Assembly: GCA_010093485.1 (NCBI GenBank)
Contig: MU001513.1
Location: 633,696 to 697,695 of the forward strand
Length of the DNA stretch: 64,000 nucleotides
DNA from: Karstenula rhodostoma CBS 690.94
Lineage: Eukaryota; Ascomycota; Dothideomycetes; Pleosporales; Didymosphaeriaceae
Reading direction: 5' to 3'
Made by a program: the position numbers and the translations under genes. Shown in pieces: positions 45,033-56,319 of the stretch (position 1 is the stretch's first letter; every line of letters starts with the position of its first letter). The notes beneath the pieces were generated by a model. It saw only the letters and a program-made list of their open reading frames with translations. It did no database searches and was not told where the DNA came from.

Positions 45033-46729
45033 CTTGACAAATTGGCTTGGCTGGGGCTTCCAGCGATGAGACGGTGAAGAGGACAAGAGGAGTGAGCGTA
45101 AAGGTCCTTGCGGAGGGAATATCCCCCATATCACGGTCGCGCCGCATTTCCCGGAACGCGGCCCCCAAGCTTGACCTTCGATAGGGTACCACTCTAGGAA
45201 TAACCTCACCAGGCGGACCTAAAGTGGATCTTGTTGTCCAATCTAGTCCTGTCGTGTACAGTCTAGCCTCCAGGACTGTGCCGCAATGCAGGGGTCATCC
45301 ATCTCATCACCTTGGGATGAGGAGAGCCAACACGAGGTCCGTGTGTATGTTAGCGGCTGTGTTGCTCTGCCTCTAAGTTTTCCAGATCCAGTCGGGCTGA
45401 CAATCGCCAACACATTGAAGCAGGAGGCAAAGAGTAAGAAAACCATGTGCCTTGCCTTAAGTCTCAAGCTTAACGCTTCCGAACGGGTGTTCATCCCCAA
45501 GCATTAATGTCGTGTTCCTACGGAGCGAATCAATGGACATAGCCACATGTTTGAGAGTTTGATGAGCTGGCAGTGTCGTTCTCGCTTCGGGACCCGAGAG
45601 CGCTCCATAGAGACTAGATCGTGGGCTATGTTAGTCGCCCGAGAACAACGGCATCAGCTCGAAGACTACCTATTTTGGTGGTCGCAGATACAAACGCGAC
45701 ATTTTCATTCGTACCGTAGATAATGGTCCGGTGGCGAGTATGGTGGCAAGTCTGCTGTGAGCCCCTCTGTCTCACGTTTTGCGGCGCGACTACGACGTGG
45801 CTCTCAAGCATTGGAGAAAAGGTCGTCCGTACACAATGATGTACCCAAGTATGCTCCAACGAGCTCGTGGTTGACAGATAATGACCAATTGATCCTCTGT
45901 TAATGTTACAGCAAGACCGAAGCTGAAGACGCACGGAAGTATCGTCGAACGATGTTGGGTGATCACGTCGGTCATTGGGACGGAAATTGCTAGGCGCCTA
46001 AAATGGGTGGCTCTTTGAGAGAGTCCGTAACTGACCACCTTCCAGTCCGAGAAGTCATCGCAGGCAGCGTGACTGTTCGTGTTCATCAAGTTGTTTGGAA
46101 GGGAACATGTTGATGTAGTCGCCGTAAGCTGACCGGTCAGGCTATTCCTCTCTCTGAGCGCTTCTTTCAAAGCATCGCGACCATTTGGGGGGGTCTGGAC
46201 ATATCTCGTGCGGCAACCAGGCGCATACCAGAACTAGTAGGGGTGATGAGCAGGAAGGATTGGAGCCGCGCCAAAGGCCGAGGATTTAGGGGGTGCAACG
46301 TGCGAGCACACGAGCGATTCGACCAAGAACATCCTTGGCATTCAGCATGGCGTGTCGCTTGGTTGACCAATGATGACAAGGTACGCCTTGCGCTAGACAA
46401 ACGCTCTCAAAACGCTCGTCTCGTACCACTCCCTGCCAGGGAGTGATGTTGTGTTGTTAGTCTCACATTCCAACATGCAGCCGCACAAGCGTGATTGATC
46501 TCTGGCCCATTTCCCAAGCGAGGCTGGCTGGATTCTTCAGATACATCCATCTACAGATTTAGGTGTATTTGTCTGCCGATGCCAGCAGAAATCATTCGTC
46601 TACAAGTGAGTTTGTTGTTGTGGGTCGCGTGGGCGCGTACACAAGAGCTGTTGGACCATTGGCTGGGTTCAACGACTTCTCCGCATCACTGCGGGTCTAT
46701 AATGTTTCTGCAGATCAACAACACACCGC
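45033..46729. other. Intergenic region, no gene supported
   Basis: This 1.7 kb holds overlapping ORFs of 65-130 codons on both strands without motifs or intron support. The part next to 45032 should include the promoter of the lectin-like gene. Confidence 0.4.
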
Positions 46730-47638
46730 TCAGCTCAGCCCAACATCCAGTCGCACCTTCAGAAGATCTCCGTCCTCGATCGCCGTCCGCTTCCCAAGGA
46801 ATTCCTTCATGTCCCAGTTGCACGACACATATCTACCCTTGATCCACTCTCTCCTCTCCGCCGTCAGCCACACGATACTATCTCCCGCCAGCTCCGCTGT
46901 GTCGGTCAGCACGTAATGCATCGCCTCCGGCATACCCTTTGCCAATTCCGTCGGGATGCCTCCCGGATGAATGGCAAACGACAAGATCCCCTTATCAGCA
47001 TAGTCCGTGTTCATACACTCTCCAAAACGCAGCAACGCCAGCTTCCCGGACTGGTACCCTGAGGCTCCTGGCACGGAGAGGTTTGCGGAAATGCTGGACA
47101 CGTTGATGATGGTCCGGCGGGAATCGTTTGACTTGAGCAAGAGGGGGAGCAAGGCGCGCGTGACCAGGTACACCCCTTTGATGTTCACCTCCCAGACCTT
47201 CCACCAATCGTCGACCTTGCTTTCGTGCAGCGGGACGAACTTCTCGAGGTACCCGGCGTTGTTGATCAAGAAGTCCAGTCGGCCGAAGGTCGTCTCGACT
47301 TGCTTGGCCGCTTCTTGGACGCTTCGGTCGTCCGTGACGTCGACTTGGAGACGGAGAATTTGTGGGGCATCTTTCCCGGCATCCTTTGCGGCGCGGATCA
47401 TTGCAGATTCCACTTCTTCCATGTCGGTGCGGGCGGCAATCGCTATCTGCATTGCTCCGGCCTTGGCATAGCTGATTGCAGTCGCTCTGCCGATGCCTTT
47501 GCTAGCCCCGGTGATGAAGACAGCGCGATTCTTCAGGTCGAATTGCTGGGGCTTGATGTAATCGTATGTGTCGTGGTGTACGGTAGGTGTGAAATCGACA
47601 CCGCTGCTCTGCAGCTGAGACTTCGGGTTGGTCGACAT
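46730..47638 (-). CDS. Short-chain dehydrogenase/reductase (classical SDR)
   Basis: A single exon encodes 302 residues. The Rossmann nucleotide motif TGASKGIG lies at 43-50, DVTDD at about 100-104, the NNAG motif at 126-129, the catalytic Ser in INVSSIS (about 178-184) and YQSGK at 195-199 as the YxxxK pair. After it comes the IHPGGIPTELAKG segment. The order and spacing are those of classical NAD(P)H-dependent SDRs. The residue after the first dinucleotide strand (AARTD) suggests NADP preference, which is inference. The substrate is unknown. The extra N-terminal 35 residues contain no signal peptide. It stands alone, without a visible pathway cluster. Confidence 0.9.
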   Translation of the reverse strand: MSTNPKSQLQSSGVDFTPTVHHDTYDYIKPQQFDLKNRAVFITGASKGIGRATAISYAKAGAMQIAIAARTDMEEVESAMIRAAKDAGKDAPQILRLQVDVTDDRSVQEAAKQVETTFGRLDFLINNAGYLEKFVPLHESKVDDWWKVWEVNIKGVYLVTRALLPLLLKSNDSRRTIINVSSISANLSVPGASGYQSGKLALLRFGECMNTDYADKGILSFAIHPGGIPTELAKGMPEAMHYVLTDTAELAGDSIVWLTAERREWIKGRYVSCNWDMKEFLGKRTAIEDGDLLKVRLDVGLS

Positions 47639-48475
47639 GATGGGGCTCTAACAAGTGTGGAATGGTTTCAAGGGAGGTTCCAGGGATTTTGGAAAGGTTG
47701 TTGTTGGGGACGAGTCTACGTTTAGTGAGGTTTACTGTGGTTGCGGCTATAAATTTTCCTAGTGGGTCTATGCTCCGCCCTAGCGTATAGAAACCGCTAG
47801 AACTCCCTAGAACTATATAAATAATACTAATTTCTCTAATAGGTATATTTTATATATAAATCTTAGCTATATCTTACTATTAAAAGAAGTACCCCTATAT
47901 TTTATATATTTTATAGATAATAAATTAATATATCTATCGCTAAGAAATCGCTAAAAATATCCTTATCTGGCGGACCTACTGGGAAAACTTATAGCCGTAA
48001 CTAGTCGTGAACAGTCGATGACGTAGTATACTGGAAAAAATCCCGGAATAATTTTCCGTTAGCAAGAGGGTCACAGTACTGTACGCATCAGAGATAACTT
48101 ATTGCCGTTTGGAGCATTCCGCAGCACTTCAGTTGCTTTTGCATCAAGGTGGTCTCGGATAAAATAATGTACAAAAATCCATGGGTGTGGCAACGGTAAA
48201 AGGTGTTCGACACAGGCACCCTGCACGTCTGCTGTAGTCTGTAAAGCAACCTCGTACATCTCTCTAGCACTTTGATATGATGGTCTGGGTTAGTGGTGTT
48301 CCGTCTTCGTCCACCTCTATGCTCCTGGCATACGCTACGATGTTGAAGATCACGTAGTAAAAAGGTATCGACACTATTTGAGATGGTGGTATGCTATTGA
48401 GCTTAGACGTACACTTACTACGACAGGCTACATCTTACAATAAGGTAATTGTACATATATACATTTTCAGGGGTT
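47639..48475. other. Intergenic region with an AT-rich island
   Basis: This separates the SDR start from the COX15 3' end. Apart from the AT-rich island, only two short overlapping minus-strand ORFs (48071-48270) appear and neither is convincing. Confidence 0.45.
47800..47965. repeat. AT-rich island, probable worn repeat
   Basis: About 165 bases consist almost wholly of A and T words such as tatatataaat, ttatatattttatag and taatatatc, in sharp contrast to GC-rich neighbours. This is how repeats look after heavy C-to-T mutation. No ORF, no terminal repeat and no other copy in the window could be shown. Confidence 0.5.
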
Positions 48476-50007
48476 TCATGATTCCGCTTGAGAAGCGGAA
48501 ATGCGCGATCGGAGAGGCTGGGCTTGTACGCTCTTGGGAACTTGCGGCTTGTTCATGATCTGGCGCAAGATGGCCCTTCGTGGCATCGATATCCTGCTGT
48601 AGAGGACCACGGCGCCGGTAAGCAGAGCTAGCGCACCAGCCTGGTGTGCAGAGGCAAGCCAGGTGGGTACCATGTAGATGAGAGTGCTGATACCGAGGGT
48701 AGCTTGCAAGGAGACGAGGTGGACAAGGCCCATGACGCCGGCCTTGGCATCCTTGGGGAGTTTGGCTCGCACGGACTTTGCGAAGCGGGTATAGGCAAAG
48801 AAGGCGAGAATGGCAGTAAAAGTAGTGGTAGCGAGGATGCGGTGGTCCAGCTGAACGAGGGAAGGATTCTCGAGCATGTTGCGCCACCAAAGATCGGACT
48901 GATCAGGGACGTGGCTGTAGAAAGGATCAAAGAGTTCCTTCTTTGGCGGGGTGAGGCCAAGGCCCATCCAAGGGAACTCGTTGTATATTAAGCCAGCATC
49001 GAGGCCAGCAACCAAAGCTCCGGACATGGCAGTGATGAAGACAAGAAGTGACAGCCCAGCCACAGAAGCTCGGAAAAGGCGCAGAGCAGGATGCTGGATG
49101 GTACGCACCCACTCAGCAGCCTTGGCAGGATTGGCGAGCATGCGGTTCTCTTTCAGGATACCGAGACCGGTGAGCAACATGGAGCAGTAGACAGCAAAAG
49201 CAGCGCCCAAATGGGCAGTCAAGCGGTACTGGCTGACACGGGGGTGGCTGCCCTCGGCAAACAAATCGTCTTTCAGCCCGCTCTTGACCATCCACCACCC
49301 AATGAAGCCCTGGAAGCCGATCATGCCGCAAATTCCCGCGAGCTTCCAGGCCATTGAGGGTGTGACTCTGCGACGGGCGATGAAGTAGGCGGTCGGGAGC
49401 AGGAAGGTGATGCCGATGGCTCTGCCCCACAGGCGGTGGGCCCACTCCATGAAGTAGATCTGCTTGAAGTCGGCGAGGTCCATGCTCGAGTTGAGCTGCT
49501 TGAACTCGGGGGACGCCCGATACTTGTCGAACTCGCTTTCCCACTCGGCCTGGCTGCCCGGCCAGAGGGAGCCGGTCACGGGGCGCCATTCGGTGATGCT
49601 CAGGCTGGCAACGTTAGTCATGTCGTGGTGGTGCAGATGCAGGGCGCTCACCCCGACTCTGTGAGCCTGGTCAGGCCGCCGAAGATGACAATGCCAAAGA
49701 CGCTCGCGGCGCTGCCCAGCAGCCAGTATGCGACGCCCTTGGAGCTCGTTTTCGGCCAGCTACTGCTCTTTGCGCTGCTCCTCGTAGCGGCCGCTGCAGC
49801 TGAGGCTTCAGCAGTAGCGGCGCTGCTCCTCAATGGCTGCGTCGACGTCCATCTCACGGACTGGAGGACCGAGGGCTGGCGGGACCATGTTCGTAGGGGG
49901 AAGGCGCGGGCGGGCGAATTGAGGCAGGGGCGACACACGAACAGACGGCGAGCGAGTCGCGGCGCGGCGGTGCGCAGCTGCGGGAAGGCGTGGAAGACGG
50001 AGCCCAT
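48476..50007 (-). CDS. COX15: Heme A synthase COX15
   Basis: Two exons: 50007..49652 and 49604..48476, giving 494 residues. The start MGSVFHAFPQLRTAAP opens an Arg/Ser/Ala-rich mitochondrial presequence; an open frame upstream has no good ATG. The first membrane helix leads into [21 protein letters not shown], the hallmark of the family, and the intron falls exactly inside TESG/LS. Other marks are FKQIYFMEWAHRLWGR and QLDHRILATTT, carrying heme-coordinating His residues, and SAHQAGALALL. The enzyme oxidises the heme O methyl group to make heme A for cytochrome c oxidase, in the mitochondrial inner membrane. It shares its upstream region with the BTB gene. Confidence 0.96.
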
Positions 50008-50458
50008 GGCGATGCGGCGTGGAGAGCTCGCAGCGACGTCGTCGACGTTATGTGCCAAAGTCGGCTGTGGTGGTTCGACGCGGCGGCGGCTGGCGGCTCG
50101 GCAGGCTGTTCGGTTCAGCCCTGCATCCGCTGATGCTCCACCGTGCCGGGGCTGCACGCCGCACGCGTCACATACGCTGTCATCGGCGAGCCATCACCGT
50201 CCCGCGTCCCGCAGAGTCTGCCTCTGCCTCTGCCCACGGCGCGCGCCCGTGGTGACGCTGCCATCACCCCCGCCGCGCCTCTGCAATGCACTGCTGCTGC
50301 TCGTCGCTCGCCACTGCGCGCTGCAATTCCACGCCGGCGCCGACAACACCACTGCCTGCGGGATCCCGTCCGTCATCACCCCTCCCCCACTGCCGCTAGT
50401 CCTGCACCGCCGCCTATCACGCTCAGGGTGCGTCCAGGTCTGCAGCTTCTTCCTGACC
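50008..50458. promoter_or_regulatory. Shared divergent upstream region of COX15 and the BTB gene
   Basis: The 451 bases between the two start codons are GC-rich with long chance ORFs in several frames on both strands. No independent gene is supported. Confidence 0.45.
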
Positions 50459-53397
50459 ATGAGCGATCCTGCCGCCAGCACGCACGAGAACGCCGGCAGT
50501 CGCCATGCGTCGCCGCCAGACCACCACGACCAGGCGTGGACCCTGATACCGGACGAGCACGCAGAGCCCGCAGAGCCCCGCGCGAGCCTCTTCTCTGCTG
50601 GGCGCCCTGCACCGTCGCAAGAGAGATCGCCGGACCACCACACCGGCGACGCCCCCACCCCTCATGCGCGCAGCACGTCGACCAACTCCTCACGCCCGCT
50701 GGCCACGCTCGCCATCGCCAACATGAAACGCTCCCAGAGGACCAGACTCACCGACGACCCGCCGCCCATCGTGCAGTTCAGCACTCAGATCCCCAGCGCC
50801 CAAAAGGCCGCCGACGACCCGACCACGCCGCCAGACAGCAAGCTCACCAGAGACTCCCGCGGCCGCGAATACACGACCCTCACCACCCTCAGCCGCCTGT
50901 TCGCCGGGAACGACACCATGCCCTGCTCGCGCGCCCCGTCCTACACCCACGCGAACGGGCCGCTATATGTGCGAGGTAACCTACACGTCCTGCGCGCGCT
51001 TGCCGTTGCTGCCACCTGCTGACTGCCACAGCATCGGGCGACTCGATACCTCTCCCCGACCACCTCTACACCCGTGGCCTGCTCGAAGGCCGACATTCAG
51101 ACATCACCGTCATCGCATTCGGCCAGAGCTACAACCTGCACCGCTTGATCCTCGACCGTGCCCCGTTCTTTACCACCGCCCTGTCAGAGCCCTGGATCGA
51201 GAGCCAGTCAAGAGAGGTGAAGCTCTTCCCCGAGGACATTGACAACAACATCACACAGCCCGCATTTGAGCTGGCCATCAAGCGCTTATATGGTGTTGAC
51301 ATCTCAAAAGAGTGCGATGTCGAGGCCATCGGCCTGTTCGCGACGGGGTGCTGGTTGGAGATGCAAGATCTGATTGATGCTTCGATCGAGTCCATCCTGC
51401 GTCAGATGACACCCGAGCTGCTCGGGCCTCTGATACGCCTGGTCACGTCCAACTACTATGGACGCTCGGGAGATCGTATCTTGGAGTCCGCCAAGGCCAT
51501 GTTGAGCCGCAACGGCTGGGAGATGCCGCTCAAGTTCTGGGACGGCATGCCTGGTGATATAGTTCGGGAGATGGTAGCATCAGACGGTTTCTATGTCGAC
51601 AGCGAATGGGATCGTTGGGTACTGGCCAAACGTCTGCTAGACCGAAGGCTGCGGCAAGCTGCTGTCAGTACAGAACTGATACAGCGTGGCCAGAGGCCCA
51701 CCCCGAAAGCTCCTGGCTGGTCCTCGCTGACTGCTGTCCGTTTTGGCGGTGCGTACCGCCAGGATGCGCTCACCATGCAGCAGTCCGCTACTGATGCGCA
51801 GAGTCGCTGGCTCGCTCTGTACACTGACGCTGATATCGAACGCATGTTAGTGCTGTTGGACGAGGGCATCCACTACGTACACATGGACTATGAGCAATTG
51901 GAGTTTATCCGGAAAGCACGCGACATATTTGGCCTGCCAGTCTTACCAGACAAGGTCATCTCAAATGCTCTATGGCAGCAGCTCGCACTCCGCCAAAAGG
52001 TACTAAACATAGACGATTCCTCACAAGAGCTGGGACTGTGCAGTCAGTCGCCGGAGCCAGCTACGGTGAACGCGGGCACGAAAACGGAAGGCTACAACTC
52101 CAAGGGGAAACAAAAGGCCGTCGGTCTGACTTCAGACCATGTCCAAGAACCTGGATGGGAGTCAGGTAGCTGGGACGGAAACGGACACCCTCGCAGGTTC
52201 TGGATACCAAGTTCGGACTGCAACATCGTTCTAGGAAATGGCGCGGATCCTGTGGTTACCACTTCAAGCTCGTTCCAGCGTCATGCAACGAGACTATCTG
52301 CAACGTTGCAGCCAGAGGATGCCCAGTGGGCCACTGATTTTGCCTCATCGCCAGGCACTATGGCGAACCCCCATACTCGAGTCGACCATGGCCGGCCGAC
52401 ATCTGCGGGTGGAAGTAATGCTGGTCAGCCGAAGCCTATCACGTACACCGAGTTTCCCCCGTTCCGCTTTGCGGCCGAGTTCCCGAACCCTCGCTTCTTG
52501 AAGGAAAAGAAGCGGGTCTACTCGCGGACTGTATCATATGCGGGCTCACTATGGAACATTTACATTCAAAAGGTTAGGTCAGCCAAGAATGTCCAGCTGG
52601 GCGTATATCTTCATCGCGCCAAGGAGCGTGACGTGGATGACAACCCTCATGCAAACGGTGTCAGCCAACAAAATGCGGGATCGGTTGACGAACGGATCGG
52701 ACAGCTTGAGAGAGATTTGCTGCTGCGTAGCGAACGACGAGAGCGCCGCCGAAGTGGCCGTGCTCCGACCATAGACAACGCAAACGACGAGGATACCAGT
52801 GGCAGTGGCGGCGATCCAGATGGCACCCGAGTGTCCACTGAATCTCGAAATCCTCTGTTTGCACCAGGCTCGTCAGCTGATCGTAGAAGCGGTACCATGC
52901 ATCGCCTGTCATCGACTCGAGGCCATCCCCCGTTCCAATTTCCGGTCATCACATCGCCAGAGATGGATGGCGAAGGCTCCGCAAACTCGAACTTCTTCCC
53001 TCTGACCATTGACGCACCCTCGGATAACCCTTCGGACGAAACCGATGACTCCGACGACGATGATGTGCCCATCTCATACGCAAATCCCTCGCTGGCGCAG
53101 CGTAGGCCTCGTGCAGCGGTTCCAACTCTGCCGACGTACGTGGATGCTCGTCCAACGATCAAGACCTACTTCAAGATCTACAGCCCCTCAAAAGGTGGCA
53201 GGATGTTAAGCATCTACGAGAGCGCCCCTGATCGCTTCAACTTCAGCCAAAGCTGGGGTTGGAAGAGCAGTACTTTGATGCTGGACGAAGTCGCCCTCAC
53301 TGGAGGAGCCGTGGAGCCTACAGCCCCAGAAGATGGTATTCCTGGGAAAAAGGGCGAGGGCAAATTGAGATTCATGGTCGTTATCGGAAACCTGTAA
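50459..53397 (+). CDS. BTB/POZ domain protein (large, fungal)
   Basis: Two exons: 50459..50975 and 51032..53397, giving 960 residues. The first exon is disordered, Pro/Ser/Thr rich. The BTB fold begins right after the join with PDHLYTRGLLEGRHSDITVIAFGQSYNLHR-type strands (about 180-250), then FFTTALSEPWIES and FELAIKRLYGVDIS. A BACK-like helical region follows. The C-terminal third is low complexity with an acidic stretch (DETDDSDDDD) and closes with an ordered end (TYFKIYSPSKGGRMLSIYES to RFMVVIGNL). BTB domains mediate dimers and often bind Cullin-3 ubiquitin ligases; whether this one does is not shown. The intron was fixed by phase (codon GCA rebuilt across it). Confidence 0.88.
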
Positions 53398-53986
53398 GGT
53401 CGTTTCATGTGGGATCCCCTCTGGCAAATGATTATGTTTTTTCTACATTGCACAATACCAGAATTCGTATTTCTTTGTCCACTGCATTAGCGCTGGGTAT
53501 TTCTTTTGGCGTTGTTGGAAGGGATAGCTCAGGTGCGCTTCGTACATGTTTACACGACTTATGATTCATATTCCCACCTGCCATTTGAATGCGCGAATTG
53601 AATGACACCAAGCCTCCCACATTCGAGATGTGCGGTACCTCGTTGATCCCAACTCCGCGAATTGGCCAATCAGACGACCCGGACGCTAACATCGCCACCA
53701 GTGCTCGCCATGCCATTGTGGAAGAACACTGGACTCACGCGGACCGCGCCTCCGGATCTTTGGAAGAACCCCCGCACTGCTCACGCGTATGAGGTGTGCT
53801 CCTAAAGCGGTAATCCGTAGAGCGAGAAATATCGGCTACGGGCACTGTTTTGACGTTGACGTCGCAAGCCAATATGCTCAAAAGCTCAGCGGTCGGCTGA
53901 ACGTATGCTTCTGAGCTCCTTTTCCTTAACACATGTGCATCGGCAGCATCTAACCTACTCAGACCCAAAAGAACGGCAGATTCTAC
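53398..53986. other. Intergenic region, no gene seen
   Basis: 3' side of the BTB gene and upstream side of the transketolase-like pseudogene. Short ORFs only, none with motifs. Confidence 0.45.
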
Positions 53987-56319
53987 ATGACCGATGTCCA
54001 AATGCACAACACCAACGGCTCAACGGCCTATGGCAAGGCTGCTATCAATGGACTCTTGAATGAGGAAGCGAAGCCTGAGGCGCCAGAAGAGACGAACAAG
54101 GATGATTTGCAGTTGGTGCTGCAAAGCTTCAAGCTCTTGATAGCCGACCTTTGCTAACAGTTTAGCATGGGTAGATGCGATCATGCGACTCACCATTGCA
54201 TGTACGTTGACACCTTCAGGCCACCCCGGCGGCGCAATTGGTATGGCTGTGTTCGGTGTCGCACTTTGGAAGTACACGATGCGGTACGCGCCACATTCGC
54301 CATATTGGTTCAATAGAGATAGATTCATACTTTCGAACGGTCAGGAAGGCTACTTTGGCCCCCAGATCACAGGCTAATACGCTGTAGGACATACATGTCT
54401 ATTCCAATACGCCAATCTATATCTATCTGGATACAAAGCTATGACCTGGGAGCAGCTGTTATCGTATCATTCCGAGCGCCTTGATAGCCTTTGTCCAGGG
54501 CATCCTAAAATCGAACACGAGGGCATTGAGCTTACTACGGGGCCTCTGGGACAAGGCATTGCTAATGCGGTGGGGTTGGCTATTGCTACCAAGCATCTGG
54601 CTGCGACGTTCAACCGCCCGGGATTTGAGGTTGTCAACAATCAAACTTGGTGCTCGATTGGTGACGTATATTTGCAAGGTATTTCCCTCCGCGGAAGTGA
54701 GGACAAGAGACTAACAGATTTCCAGAGGTGTTGGCTGCGAAGCGCTAAGCTATGCCGGCCACCTCAGACTCAAACAATCTCACAGTGATATACGACAACA
54801 ATCAGATAACGTGCGACGGTTCCGTCGACCTCACAAATACCGAAGATGTAAACAAGAAAATGGGGGCCTGTGGCTGGGAAGTCATTGATGTAATAGACGG
54901 CGTGAACGACGTAGAAGGCATTGTAGCTGCACTGGAGAAAGGTCGCGACCCCAAACGCACAAAGCCCCTCTTCATCAACGTACGCTCCATCATCGGCGTT
55001 GGATCAGCAGTAGCAGGCCAGGTCGTCTCACATGGCGCACCCCTAGGCAAGGACAACGTCGCAGCCATAAAGAAGGCCCATGGCTGGGACACGGAGAAAG
55101 TCTTCCACATCCCTGACAAGGTCAAGAAATTCTACGGCGACATTCCCGCCCGGGGCGAGAAGCACGTCAGAGAGTGGAACGACTTGCTCCCGCGGTACAC
55201 CGAGGAGCATCCGGACCTCTCAGCGACATTCAAACACCGTATGGCCGGCAAGCTGCCCTCCAACTGGGCGTCTCTGATCCCATCCTCCTTCCCATCCGAC
55301 CCCACGCCCTCCTGCAAGTCCAACAACACAGTCATAGCCAAAATCCTCGCCGAATGCCCAACCTTCATCGTCGGCACCGCAGACCTCACCCCCAGCGTAA
55401 ACCTGACATGGCCCAACTCCGAAACCTTCAACCCGCCCTCCCTCACGCCCATCTCCGGAAACAAAGGCTCCTACAAGGGCCGCTACCTCCACTACGGCAT
55501 CCGAGAGCACGCCATGGAAGCCATCGCCAATGGGCTCGCCCCCTTCTCCCTGCGCACAACCATCCCCATCACAAGCACCTTCTTCATATTCTACCTCCCC
55601 GCAGCGCCCGCCGTGCGCATACGCGCCCTGCAGAAACTCCACGTCATCCACGTCGCGACGCACGACTCCATCGGCGCAGGCGAAGACGGCCCCACGCACC
55701 AGCCCGTCGAGCTCGCCGCGCTGTACCGCGCCATGCCGAATCTGGAGTACATGCGCCCCGGCGACAGCGAGGAAGTCGCGGGCGCCTGGACGCCCGCCAT
55801 CAACCACACACACCACACAACAGGCCCCTCCATCATCAGCGTAAGCAGACACGCCATCCCGCAGCTGCCCGGCCTTGCGTGCTGTGCCGCCGTCGCTCGC
55901 GGCGCCTACGTCCTGCACGACGGAGCCGACGCAGCTGTCACGCTCATCGCGGCTGGCGCTGAACTCGGCTTCCCCCTCGCCGTTGCTAGGTACCTCCCCG
56001 AGCGTCACAACCTCGCTGCCAGAGTCGTCAGTTTCCCCTGCCACAAGCTGTTCCGCGAGCAGCCGCTATCATACCAGCGGGAGGTGCTAAGGCGGCATGA
56101 GGACATCCCTGCTGTCGTCATCGAGCCGTATGTTTGTCTGGGGTGGGAGAGGTGGGCGGATGCGGTTGTTACCATGGGGGGTTTGGGCATTCGTTGCCGG
56201 GGAGGTATAATTATCGGTATTTTGGGTTTACGGAGGAGAGCATGGCGGGGAGAATCATAGGGTTTGTTGGGGAGTTTGGGGAGGGGAAGGTGAGGAGGGG
56301 GGAGTTTGTCGAGTTGTGA
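53987..56319 (+). pseudogene. Broken transketolase-family gene (dihydroxyacetone-synthase-like)
   Basis: The gene opens at ATG 53987 and reaches LLIADLC, where a TAA at 54155-54157 stands in place of the usual Gln. Three introns still splice in phase (54171..54219, 54340..54387, and one starting at 54679). They restore GHPGGAIGMAVFGVALWKY and SNGHTCLFQYAN, which are the thiamine-diphosphate and substrate sites. After the third intron the frame is off: GCEALSYAGHLRL is in one frame and NNLTVIYDNNQITCDG in the next. This fits one extra A in an AAA run near 54770. The long following frame runs to about 56180. There a six-G run, where seven would be needed, throws off the end (GHSLPGRYNYRYFGF is in another frame). 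The intact enzyme would transfer two-carbon units between sugar phosphates. The nonsense codon is not explained by sequencing slips; the two indels could be. Confidence 0.85.

Noticed and set aside
37106..47638. Possible catabolic or secondary-metabolite gene cluster (two transporters, SDR, lectin-like gene)
   Set aside because: No backbone synthase, no pathway regulator and large gaps between the genes; the grouping is not supported.
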